A stretch of DNA of 31,663 nucleotides from Priapulus caudatus. Taxonomy: Eukaryota > Priapulida > Priapulimorpha > Priapulimorphida > Priapulidae. The stretch is taken from positions 134,836 through 166,498 of the forward strand of contig NW_014577370.1 in the NCBI RefSeq assembly GCF_000485595.1, in the 5' to 3' direction. Positions 9,107 through 19,146 of the stretch are shown one piece after another. Under the pieces are notes generated by a model. The model had not been told where the DNA came from, did no database searches, and saw only the letters and a program-made list of their open reading frames with translations. Positions within the stretch are counted from its first letter, which is position 1; each line of letters opens with the position of its first letter. Both the position numbers and the translations under genes were made by a program.

Positions 9107-9987
9107 AAGCGTGCAAGAGGTCGTGAAAGAAGGCGGGAACATTCCCTCCTTAAAGTGTCTACGTCACGGGAATCTCCAGAAATTATTAAAAAAAATATTT
9201 AGTGAACCGTTAAATTTTTGTAATTTTTTGCATCAAAGTTAGTACTAACGTTACTAAATATATCCTCAAACTCTCACGCTGCATAAAAAATGTTTGTTAC
9301 GTGTGTTAATTTGCAAAAAGGTTCTTGACGATTTGAATTTAGTGTTGTCTAACACTATTTTACATATTACTGGCGTCCTCTCTGTTGCTGTACTGGTTGC
9401 TTGGATCGATGTCATTCGTGATTTTGTGTATGCCGTGCACAAGTGGTGCCCAAACAGTTTCTGTTTTGATTTGTGTTGCTTAACTATTGGCCTATATAAG
9501 AATATACAATTATAAGAAAAATAAAATAATATATGTTCATGTGTATTATGTTTGGAAAAAATTATTAATTTATAAACTGCCGAAGTTATTTGGTTTTTTA
9601 AATGTACTGCCAACAAAAATGTTTGTGACATCCCCTTCAGACTTAGATCAGAGGCTTAGATCAATAAACGATAAACAATGCGTGCGGACCAGTACCAGTG
9701 GCATCCGGATAGGAAAACGAAAGAGAAAAAGGCCAGAAAGAGATATATGAGAAACTCCGCGTTAGTTTACAAGGAAATTTCCATGGCTTGCACAATAATT
9801 TTGGCTCAATGCCCCCTCGTTTACCACAAATGTTCGCATAATCGGCTAGCCTGCGTCTGCCGCGCCACGCAAGTATTTTCGAATGCATTGGCGCGTTGTT
9901 GTTGTATCGAGCGTTGTTACATCGAATGCACCGGCAAATTAGGGAGTAATAAGAGGTATATAAGCATTGAAAAGTAAACAGGAAACG
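9107..9987. other. No gene recognised
   Basis: The stretch has AT-rich sequence and several open frames of 70-120 codons on both strands that overlap one another. None shows a family motif or paired splice sites. A Lys/Arg-rich run (KRKRKRPERD) in one + frame near 9710-9750 is not enough to call a gene. Confidence 0.4.
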
Positions 9988-10294
9988 CTAATTGTATGTT
10001 TCATACATTTTATTTTTGTACAAATAACACACAAGTATACTACTTGCTGGTGCCTCCGAAATTCTGCCTGACAGTAGACAGGTTAACTTTATAAGTGATA
10101 CGGGAGAAATGCAGAATTGCGGCACAAATCTAAACTGGCCTCGACCAGGGTCTCGTTGATAGGCGGTTGTTATAGCATCATGGTAGGAAAAGCCATCACT
10201 GCTATGCCGAAATTGCGGAGCGTCAAAGTCAATGGGGCACAGGGCAGATTTTAGACATTTTTCTGAGTACATGCGTCTGACGGTAGTGATTGAA
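9988..10294 (-). CDS. Possible coding exon, unknown product
   Basis: Read on the - strand, a pyrimidine-rich acceptor (TTTTTCAATCACTACCGTCAG) near 10289-10309 leads into an open frame of about 95 codons. It includes CPIDFDAPQFRHSSDGFSYH and AYQRDPGRGQFRFVPQFC. Codon choice looks more gene-like than in neighbouring frames. It ends at a stop before 9988, unless a donor is used earlier (GTATCA near 10095 is weak). No domain is recognised and no partner exon was found. It could equally be a decayed transposon gene or chance. Confidence 0.25.
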
Positions 10295-11319
10295 AAACTT
10301 TTTGTTACAGCCGTGACCTAGCCATTTTATTGGTTTTATTGAAAGGACCAGAAATGTGCTTTCCAGCTGACATGCGAGAGTAAGTGTCTTGATAACCTTT
10401 TGACCCTCAAGAGGAGGCGTTAAGACATGATTTGTTTATGTTTGATTCCTGGCGAGCGGGTATTACTAAGTAGAATCTATATACATGCCTGGATGTAATG
10501 AGCGCTACAATGTCACAGTGAAAATGTTCAAAGCTAATTTGCTTTGAAGAAGGGTTATGCCTCTTTAAATCGTTATAATTTCTATGGCATTCTGTACTGT
10601 TCAGTGTGTTACATGCCTAACTTAATTTATTAGCCACTGCCAGTCGGCCACTGCCAGTGCATGTGGTTGTGATAGTACTGTGTGTTTTTGCCTGTGTTAA
10701 TTAAGTTTACAGGTGGCCAGCTCTCTATTCAGCCTGTAGGCTTGCGTAGGTAAATGATGAGTGCTTACCTATTCTGTTCTTGCGAATAGTTGTTGGCTAT
10801 ACTACGTACTTTGGATGGAAGCCTTCCATCTTTAATTCTTAAGACATTCAAACGTCACGCGCCATCTCGTGGCAACTTCTCATAACGCGCATCCCAACAA
10901 ACATTTCTTCGAGAAAGTTCCTGATACATTCCAGTGTTCGAAAATAAGGGCTATCCGTTTGTCCGTACTTGTCCATTTCCACGGAGCGACAAAGTAGATC
11001 TGTCGGGTAGCTTGTCCGCCGGACAAGCAGCTTTTTATGAGCAATTTTTCATAAGTTGTCTACCATCGCTAGCCGCTGCTGGGGTAAAACCGAGTTAACA
11101 ATAGTTATAAACATGGGCTAGCGGAGTGCACCCGAATTAACATATTAGCTGATAAACATTTATGTGAAGTTTCATATAAAAACGTTACACTTGTAGCCCT
11201 CCGACGAAACGGTCTTGCTAGGGCTTGGAGAAAGACCATCAGACAATCGAGTTCTGGATAGACAATCAGACATCTGTATAGGACAATCAGTCGGCACAGC
11301 CTCGCTCCGGCAGCGCTAC
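10295..11319. other. No gene recognised
   Basis: The sequence is mixed, with a short direct duplication (GCCACTGCCAGT, twice near 10632-10657) and no convincing open frame, RNA gene or transposon end. Confidence 0.5.
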
Positions 11320-11324
11320 TGCTC

Positions 11325-11890
11325 GAGAAAAGACAGAAATTGAGAGAGAGGGCCGCACGATGAGAGCGAGGGCGGAAGAGAGTTTGCAGAAGAAGAGGCA
11401 GTGCGCCGAGAGAGAGGAAGAGAGAGAGAGAGAGGATCTCCTCCCTTCCCATCCATACTGCGCCACAAGAGAGAGAGAGAGGTAACCAAGAGCGAGAGAG
11501 AGAGAGTGAGAGAGAGATGAGAAGGAGAAGAGTAGTGATAGAGCTGAGAGGCGAGAGACGAGAGAGAAGAGACCGAGAGAGAGAGAAAAGCAGAGAGAGA
11601 TCCCAGCGCGACGCAAAGAGAGAGAGAAGAAATATGAAGAGAGAAGAAGCGTGAGAGAGAGGGAGAGAGAAAGAGAGAAGAAGACAAAAGACAAAGAAAG
11701 AGAGAGACAACGAGGGAGAGTGAGTGTGAGCAGACGAGAGAAGAGAGAGGGAGAGACGAGAGCGTCTGAAGGGAAGAGAGAGCAAGCAGCAGAGAGAAGA
11801 GAGAAGCGCGCTGGAGGGAGAGAAGCAAGAGCGATTTATTCGAGAGGCGAAAAGAGACAAGAATGAGAGAGAACAACCGAGGCGAGGGTG
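11325..11890 (+). repeat. GA-rich microsatellite tract
   Basis: About 560 bp of almost pure purine on the + strand is dominated by GAGA with interspersed C and T. Long Leu/Ser-rich open frames on the - strand and Arg/Glu-rich ones on the + strand are compositional by-products: every frame of CT repeats is free of stops. Long mirror-like GA tracts can form triplex DNA and can bind GAGA factors in some animals; neither is shown here. Confidence 0.9.
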
Positions 11891-12000
11891 AGCGAACGCA
11901 GGCGCGATGGAGGGTGCTCTTGATTCGTTTGGCCAGTGAGTTTAGCATGCAGAACACCTGCCGTCAGGTGAGCGCATGTCGCACTCTCCGCCACTTCTTA

Positions 12001-12135
12001 TATGAGGTATGTTAGGGTTAGGGATTAGGGTTAGCGTTAGTGTTAGGGTACACTTCTGTAGTACAAGTCTGGATACACTTTGGTAACATATCATGTACCT
12101 CGGTACATAATCTGTAAGACCTGATACGACAATGA
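12001..12135 (+). repeat. Second copy of the telomere-repeat-bearing element (right half)
   Basis: A degenerate TTAGGG array (12011-12046) is followed by GTACACTTCTGTAGTACAAG and the words TGTACCTCGG and ACGACAATGACCCCTGAGC, matching 5571-5718 with scattered indels. The left arm is not present immediately upstream. Confidence 0.85.
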
Positions 12136-12139
12136 CCCC

Positions 12140-12345
12140 TGAGCTATAATCACCTGTAAATGCCGGTCGAAATGCTCATCTGCCCTTGCTGCGCTGCGAC
12201 AAACAACAGTGAATAAGAGCAGCAGTTTGTTACCGCTGAATCCAACCGAGGGTCTATATATACCCTCACTCGCCAACGCATCGCCGCAATCACCTGACGA
12301 AGAGTGTTGCAGTAAGCAGCACGAAACGTCGTGTTCTCCAATTAT
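12140..12345 (+). repeat. Region with two ATCACCTG...CGAAA hairpin motifs
   Basis: At 12294-12326, CTGACGA is followed by AGA, then GTGTTGC and GCAGCAC (a seven-pair stem with one G-T pair and loop AGTAA), then GAAAC. A shorter related motif (CACCTGTAAATGCCGG then TCGAAATG) lies near 12150-12175. CTGANGA, stem, GAAA is the hammerhead ribozyme core layout, but the extra AGA before the stem departs from the canonical core, so activity is doubtful. Hammerhead motifs are known in Penelope-like retroelements and other eukaryotic retroelements. Confidence 0.35.
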
Positions 12346-12952
12346 GCTTGTTGACGCCATCTGCGAGACAAACGGAATATAGCAAACAAGTTTCATTTCC
12401 GCAATGGATAACGGTTTGTAACCTTATATATATATATAATATATACTATATATTATATTATAACACGTGCCTAGTATATAAGACAATCATTCGGGCTATG
12501 CTTTGTATTATAGTAGATATATTCGCCCCAGTTGCATAAGCCTGATCTACTGGGGTAATCACTATGAGCAGGGTACTACGTACGCGGCGCTTCACAAAGT
12601 CTATATAAGTACTTATTTTAGCCAAAAATAAAATAAGGGCCCTTATTAGTACTTAATTTTTTGCTGTAAAAAATCTTTAGAAAAGTACTTAATAGTCCTT
12701 AATTTTTATCGACTCTGTTCTCGACTTAGCAGTAAGAGATTGTTGTATATATAATATGAATAGTCGGTGGGCTATCAGAAATCCAACGTAAAAAACGTCT
12801 TAATTTTGGCCTCCAGAAAGTCTTATAAGTCCTTATTTCAACATGTGTCTTACTACTATGAACCCTGTATGAGGTTATGAGGCAGCTAACCATGGGCCAA
12901 TGCGCCGAGCGCATCACTAGGGTTGGTGTCACGACGGTGCGGTAACTCATCC
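12346..12952. other. AT-rich repeats, no gene recognised
   Basis: The stretch contains a (TA)n-like run near 12426-12460 and a pair of related words, AGTCTATATAAGTACTTATT (12599) and AGTCTTATAAGTCCTTATTT (12820), probably fragments of a dispersed repeat. Nothing coding is seen. Confidence 0.5.
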
Positions 12953-13192
12953 GTGTCACCCCCATTGACCTCCTCCCATATCAAGGACCATACAGAATCC
13001 TAGTAATGTTTTTTGCTACTAATGTTACTCGTTAAATCGTAATTCCCGTATATCACTGAATGTTAATTGGAAATAGTAGTGACAATAAACAAACTAGCAA
13101 AATTAAAATCACCCCGTCTGATAGTGTCACATAGTGCGTTCCGCAGCCCCGCACCCCCATTGTGATGCCACTGCAATGCGCTATTGACAATG
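12953..13192 (+). repeat. Repeat segment S, copy 2 (left part)
   Basis: It matches 6798-7037 with small indels and is interrupted at ATTGACAATG by the element at 13193-14050. The sequence resumes at about 14051 with GATAGTATCTACGTTTTTCT, which is contiguous in copy 1. Confidence 0.85.
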
Positions 13193-14050
13193 CAGGCTTT
13201 CAGATTTGAAAAAGTACAGGAGGACTACTAATGACTCCCCTAGAACACATAGGGGGGACTGTTCACGTTTCCATAATCACACCCTTAAAGAGCATGATCG
13301 AGAGCTCACAAAAATCACACCCTTAAAAGTCTGCCATTGTTTTAAGATTACGACGAAGGGTGTATGGCAAGCTGCATTCTCGTTGGCTACTGAAACTACG
13401 CAATTGGGCCTAGAATAGATAACTCCAGTCAAGGGGCTCGCGATCCATTCGCCAAACATTGACAACTCTATGACCAGGGAAACTAGCTCAGGCCACGCGT
13501 GACGCGGCGCTTTGATGTACACGATCGATCGATCGCGTACTATATATACGCCTTGCGTATCAGCCAACACGCGGGCATACACACACACACACACAAACTT
13601 GCAGCGTCCAAATTAAACGCCACACACTGGCCCACACGCTGACAAATCTCAAACCAGTGAAACTAAGCCGTGTACTAATATTCGTAAAGCGAAACGATAT
13701 TACAATGTTATTAAAATCAAGGTACTGTTAGTAGGCTGTTGGAACTGTACAATGGAAATTTTACATTCAACCCCCCTAAAAATTTTCTTGCTCAACGCCG
13801 ATTTAGACGTTTCACAAAAATCGATCCTGGGACTGTGAAATCGGCGGATTTCGCGGCGATCCGCCGGAGATTCTCATCCCTGTAAAATGGAGCGCTATTT
13901 CAACATAATACACCAGACTTTTGGTGCGCGATTTCAAACCACTTTTACTGAGGCGCGATGTGCACGCACCATGGCACGAAATTTATGCGTGCGCGGTGTC
14001 CGAGGCGGCTCTATTTCGAGCTGCGGATCGCGCCTTAAAATGAAAGCCTG
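13193..14050. mobile_element. 858-bp non-autonomous DNA transposon with 10-bp TIRs
   Basis: It begins CAGGCTTTCA and ends TGAAAGCCTG, perfect 10-bp terminal inverted repeats. Comparison with segment S copy 1 shows this exact stretch is additional. The flank after the right end (CCAAGC) aligns imperfectly with ACAATG before the left end, so the target duplication is degraded or obscured by sequence errors. CAGG termini are common in hAT elements, but the superfamily is not certain. Short open frames inside show no transposase motif. It also contains an (AC)n run at 13579-13595 and GATCGATCGATCG at 13522-13534. Confidence 0.75.
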
Positions 14051-14085
14051 CCAAGCTGATAGTATCTACGTTTTTCTGTTGGGGG

Positions 14086-15000
14086 CAAGTGACCCCTTCA
14101 ATCCACCACCCCTAGCTATATTGGCCTTGTAATACAAACGTCTACTACCTAAATAGCAAAAAGGAAAGCGGGATCGCAGAACTGACTCAATAATGTTAAC
14201 GAAACAGCAGGTAATGAAAGCTAATGTAATTTATAACCTGCGTCGTTTAACATAGATTGAAATTTACAAATAATTCCAAAGTGCGCATATATATATAGAA
14301 TAAACCGATTGAATATATTGGATGATAACACAGTACAATTACTATTCACCGTGTATTTATTAAAAGGGAAATAATGATCAAAATGTTTATTGACATATAT
14401 AATAATGCCCTATTTCATAACTACAGTACAATCGGTAATTTATATTTGCAGTGTCAATAATCTCATTTGTAAACGGTGATGAAGTGCCAGACAGGAATCA
14501 ACGATCAATGATCTAGAGTTTAGGCGACAAAAAAATTAGGTCTTACTTGGCTACATTCCCTTAAAAACTTGCCGCAATTTAAATTATTATTACTGGTTTT
14601 TGATTACTGCTGCCATTTTCTTGCAAATGTCTCGAAACTAGCGCCAGTTATCGGCCAGCTAAGTAAGTCGACGTAACCAATTACAAGTTTACCCATCTGA
14701 CCAAGGCGCCATTCTGTAAATTTTGAATTCTCGCTATACATCAATTTGAACATTGCGTGTTACAATATATTCAAATCCAATTTTCTATGTTATAACTGCC
14801 TAAATTCTTAGTGTTTTTCAAGTTGCTGTAATCAGTAATAATATCCGCTGTGAGTAGTACTATATTTCGCTTACATTTTGTGCAGATTAGCACGTTTCTG
14901 AGCAATATTCTTTTGGCAATAACCCTTTGCACAGTCCAATCAGGAACGGCCATCGTTGCCGCTGCGACAGACTGATCAGAGTCGCCGCAGCAACGTATTC
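14086..15000. other. AT-rich stretch, no gene recognised
   Basis: A word AATAATGATCAAAATGTTTAT near 14370 recurs at 16160, with weaker similarity upstream of both, so this is probably part of another dispersed repeat. From about 14930 the sequence becomes CpG-rich ahead of the candidate exon at 15017, with a CCAAT pentamer at about 14936. Confidence 0.45.
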
Positions 15001-15016
15001 GACGCGGCGCCGCAGA

Positions 15017-15171
15017 ATGGAGAGAGAAGCCGCCAAGCGCAAACGCATGATTGCCGACGTGTGCGATCACATCAAGTATAAGCGGAGCGCGCCGCGATCT
15101 CAAAATTCCTCCGAATACAATCAGGATCAACTTCAACTGGACACTGCCTTCAGTGACCACAGCTACACAAC
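15017..15171 (+). CDS. Candidate first coding exon, unknown product
   Basis: ATG at 15017 lies in a CpG-rich patch with a CCAAT box about 80 bases upstream. It opens a frame of 51 codons, starting MEREAAKRKRMIADVCDHIK and ending AFSDHSYT, that runs into the donor AAC|GTAAGT at 15172 in phase 2. The product is Lys/Arg-rich at its N-terminus (possible nuclear signal KRKR) and polar afterwards. Mixed codon choice and the strong donor favour a real exon. No following exon was recognised in the next kilobase, so the gene may be broken by repeats or may continue far away. The frame is also open for 30 codons upstream. Confidence 0.4.
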
Positions 15172-16194
15172 GTAAGTATTAGAAAAAACGGTAGTTAGTA
15201 GAGGTAGCAGTAAATTGCAGAGGATACTAGCTTGTGCTGTGGAGAGGTGGGGTTTTCATCCCGGGTCAGTCGGTCCAGCCTAGGGTTTCCCCACCCGAGT
15301 GCGAGGCTTATGCTAAACCACGCTGCAAGTAATTCTTCGATTAAACAATTGTTAAAGAGAGCAGACACGTCTAGGCCTGTCAGCATGCCCGATAGTCCTG
15401 TCTCTAACCCTTTTATTGTTGAAGGACCCTGCTTTCATCAAATCTCATCTTCTCGACTCCTGCTAATAGTACTTGGCTAAATTTTACTGCTAAGACATTG
15501 TACTTGTATCAGTGTATCAGGTATTCTTTCTAATGCTGTCATTGAATGTCGATCCTATGCTTTGTTTAGGGAGCTGAGGTCGCAGGATCCTATGATTGCC
15601 AGTCATTGCATCCACCACCCAAGGAGCCCTATAGGAATCACTATCGGCACGCAGCGTAATCACCGGCATAAAGGGACACTGCGAATTCAAGAATGATGCT
15701 TGGGTAAATTCTTATACAACATTATAGTGTCTGCCACAAATTAATCGGTTACCTGATTAACATCGGATTTCATCACGATGTGACGGGCTTCTTTCTCGCG
15801 AGATCTCTTGCGTTCAATAGACACATTAACAGTATCTGGTCTCTGTGTATATGTGGTCAAAGTTTTTAACTGTGATAACTTGAAAGGCTCATAAGTAACA
15901 CAAACCTGACGTAAGTTGGTGTAGTATAAATTGATTTATCGTGCGGACAGCGGACTTGCTCATTGTTCAATGCGTATCATATAAGACAGTGTATGTGGAA
16001 ATTTTATACGGGGCAATATCATTCTAGCTGTTAATGTTCAGCTGTGGCAATAGACACCTAAAGGAATTTAAAAAAATACATGGTTTTGTGGCGACTTCGA
16101 ACGTTAACACAGTAACTAACAGTTACTGTTAAGTTGTTAACCACAATTTTTTTAAGGAGAATAATGATCAAAATGTTTATCAGGGCACGAAATT
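15172..16194. other. No gene recognised; probable intron or intergenic
   Basis: No exon with a family resemblance was found. An 82-codon frame at 15232-15480 lacks supporting splice sites. CAGGGCACGAAATTCAG at about 16182 resembles a hAT-type transposon end, but no matching inverted end was found. Confidence 0.4.
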
Positions 16195-18785
16195 CAGATT
16201 TTTTTGCACCGGCCCAGAGCGGTGGCTGGGTCGGGGCGACGTAGGAAGTAGAGGAGACAGTGAAGGAAGTTGGCAGAGAAGGGAGAGGTGTCGGTTTGTG
16301 GGAGTCGGGAGCGGTGGGCCCGGCAACCGTAGAGGAGTAGGGGGAGACAGTGAAGGAGGCTTTGGACCAGAGAAGCGGGATGACGGTGGTGCTGGAGTCG
16401 GGCGGGGCGCGTACGTCCTCGTAGAGAGAGTAGGGCGGTAGACAGTCGAAGGACGGTGGGCAGCGAGGGGGACGACGGTGCGTGCTGGCAGTCGGATGGC
16501 GGGGGCGACGAGAGGAGTAGGGGGAGCACAGTGAGGAGGTTGGGGGATGAAGCGGGGAGACGGTGGTGTCTTGGAGTCGGGGCAACGTAGAGGTAGGGGA
16601 GACAGGCTCGAAGGAGGTTGGTGAGGAGGCCGGCGAGACGGTGGTGTGGAGTCGGAGCAGGGGCGCTGACGTAGGATTTAGGGGAGAGACGACGTTGAGT
16701 GAGGTTTTGCGAGAGAAGGGCGAGGACGGCTCGGTCTGGAGTCGGGCTGCGGGCGACAGTAGAGGAGTAGGGGAGAACGCGGTAGACAGTGAAGGAGGTT
16801 GGGTATGAGGGGGAGACGGTGGTGCTGGAGTCGGACGCATGGGGGGACGTAGAGGAGTAGGGGGAGACAGTGAAGGGGGTTTGGAGAGATGAGAAGGGGA
16901 GCACGGCTGGTGCTGCGTATGTCGGGGCAGGGCGACATTAGAGGAGTATGGGAGAGCAGTGAAGGAGGTTGGGGAGAGGAGGACGGAGACCAAGTGGTGC
17001 GTGGAGTCGGGGCGACGTTAGAGGAGTAGCGGGGAGACAGTGAAGTGAGCGTTGGGGAAGGGGAGATGATTGGTTGCTGCGAGTCAGGGGTGGGGCGTAG
17101 AGGTAAGTAGGGGGAGACAAGTGAAGGAGTTGGGGAGAGGGAGAGGGTGTGCTGGAGCTCGGCGGAGGGGGCGTTAGAGGAGTAGGGGGAGACAGTGAAG
17201 TGAGGTTGGGGAGGAGGAGGACGATTGGTCTGCGTGCTGGGTTCGGGGCTGGGCGACGTAGAGGAGTAGGGGGAGACAGGAAGTGAGGTTTGGGGAGAAG
17301 GGGAAGACGGTGTACTTGCGTGCTGGAGTTGGCACGGCAGGGCGGGGGGCCGGCGACGTAGAAGTAGGGGAGACAGTTAAAGCGAGGTTGGGGAGGAGGG
17401 CGGAACGGGTGCTGGAGTCGGGTGGGGGGCGGGGGCGACGTTAGAGGAGAGTAGGGGGGACAGTTGATAGGAGGTTTGGGGAGGAGGGTGGAATACTGTG
17501 GTGCTGGACGCGCGAACTGCGCCCGCTGAGTTCGCTAGCAACCCACGCACCGGCGGCCGTCAGGCCGGCTTCCTTTCGGGGTGAGGCGAGCGTAGAGGAG
17601 TAGAAGGAGCAAGTGAAGGAGGTTGGCGGAGGAGGGGAGACAGTCTCGGTGCTAGAGTAGGGGGAGACAGTCGATAAGGAGCGTTTGGGGAAGCAAGGGC
17701 AGACGGTCGGTGCTGCTTACGCTCCTGGGGGGGGGGCGACGTAGAGGAGTAGGCTGGGAGACAGTGAAGCGATGTGGGGAGGTAGGGGGCGCAGCACCGT
17801 TGTGCTGGAGTCGGCGAGGGCCGGGCGCGATTGTAGAGGAGAGGGGGAGACAGATAACAGGCCAGGTTGGGGCAGAGGAGGAGACGCGTGCGATAGACTG
17901 GCAGTCGGGGGGGGGGCGACTTAGAGGAGTAGGGCGGAGACAGTGAAGGAGTTGCGGGCAGGAGCGGGAGACTGGTTGGTTGCTGGAGCACATAAGCTTC
18001 ACAGAAAGACAAGCAAATCCTCGCGGACGGGGCGGCGACCGCATAGAGGAGTAGGGGGAGACAGTGAGGAGTTGGGGAGGAGGGGGAGACGTCTGGGCTG
18101 GAGTAGGCGGGCGGCCGACGTAGAGGGAGTAGGGGGAGACGGTTGAAGCTGTGGGGAAGGTGGGACGAGGAGCGCGCTGGTGCTGGAGTCGGCCGGGCGG
18201 GGTGTCGGACGTAGTATAGAGGCTCGGGGGAGACTGTGAAGTGAGGTTGGGGAGAGGGGAGGACGTTTGAGTGCTGGAGTCTGGCGCGGCGCGGTCGAGC
18301 GATGAGGTGTTAGGGGAGACAGTGAAAGAGGTTGAGGCGCGAGCGAGGGAGACAGTGTGCTGGAGGTCGGGGGCTTGGGGCGAGCGCCGTAGCAGGGAGT
18401 AGGGGGCAGACAGTGAAGGGAGCGTTGCGGCGAGTGGAGGGCGAGAGGGTGCGTGCTGGAGTCGTGGGGGGGGGGACGTAGAGAGTAGCGGGGCGCGGTC
18501 GCTGCAAGGGAGGTTGCGGGAGGAGGGCGAGAAGTTTGGTGCTGGAGTCGGGGGCCGTGGAGGCAACGATAGAGGAGTAGGCGGGAGACCGGAGACAGTG
18601 AAGTGAGGTTGGGGAGGAGCGGGAGAAGGGTTGCGTGCTGGAGTCGGGGGGGGTTCGGGGACGTAGAGGAGTAGGCGTGCAAGACAGTGAAGCGAGGTTG
18701 TCTGGGAGGGAGACGGATCGGTTGCTCGGTGTCGGGCGGGCGGGCGACGATAGAGGAGTAGGGGAGACAGTGATAGCAGGGTGGG
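16195..18785 (+). repeat. G-rich minisatellite array, first block
   Basis: About 30 degenerate units of roughly 75-95 bp are built on GTAGAGGAGTAGGGGGAGAC, then AGTGAAGGAGGTTGGGGAGG, then GGGGGAGACGGTGGTGCTGG and AGTCGGGGCGAC. Copies vary by many single-base insertions (often a C inside a G run) and deletions. The + strand is strongly purine-rich, with several G runs per unit. All three - strand frames of the unit lack stops, so the long Pro/Ser/Thr-rich open frames there carry no evidential weight. Confidence 0.95.
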
Positions 18786-19121
18786 GAGGGGAAAAATTAA
18801 CTGGAGGCGACTCCTTATCGCCCTTGATCCATGCCCTCCCTCTACCCTGCTCTATGCGCACATCCTTTTCTCTCTCCTCCTCTCACTGTCCTGATGTGAT
18901 TGCCGTATAATTAAAATGTGACAAGCTCTGGAATTGCGATATTTGTATAATATTTGTCTATTTGTATCTACTATCCTCTGGGATCACTGAGGTTTAGATA
19001 AACGTATAATACGCTGCGTATCACAGCCAACAGCTAGGTAATTCATGTTTTACAACGAAATGTTATTAATCAATAGTTTTACATGTTAAGACGATTCTGT
19101 ACTTCAGGAAAATAGATTTAA
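18786..19121 (+). repeat. Array flank, copy 1
   Basis: 18786-18892 (AATTAACTGGAGGCGAC, then GCGCACATCCTTTTCT) recurs at 20645-20765. 18893-19121 (ATTGCCGTATAATTAAAATG to CTTCAGGAAAATAGATTTAA) recurs at 25136-25378. It ends directly at the N gap, so this is probably a contig end. Confidence 0.85.
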
Positions 19122-19146
19122 NNNNNNNNNNNNNNNNNNNNNNNNN
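19122..19146. other. Assembly gap of exactly 25 N
   Basis: A run of 25 Ns lies inside the minisatellite locus. A fixed 25-N placeholder is typical of some gap-filling tools. The true gap size is unknown. Confidence 0.95.

Noticed and set aside
11105-11957. Long Leu/Ser-rich open frames on the - strand (up to 251 codons)
   Set aside because: They are translations of a CT repeat, open in all frames, so they are not evidence for a membrane protein gene.
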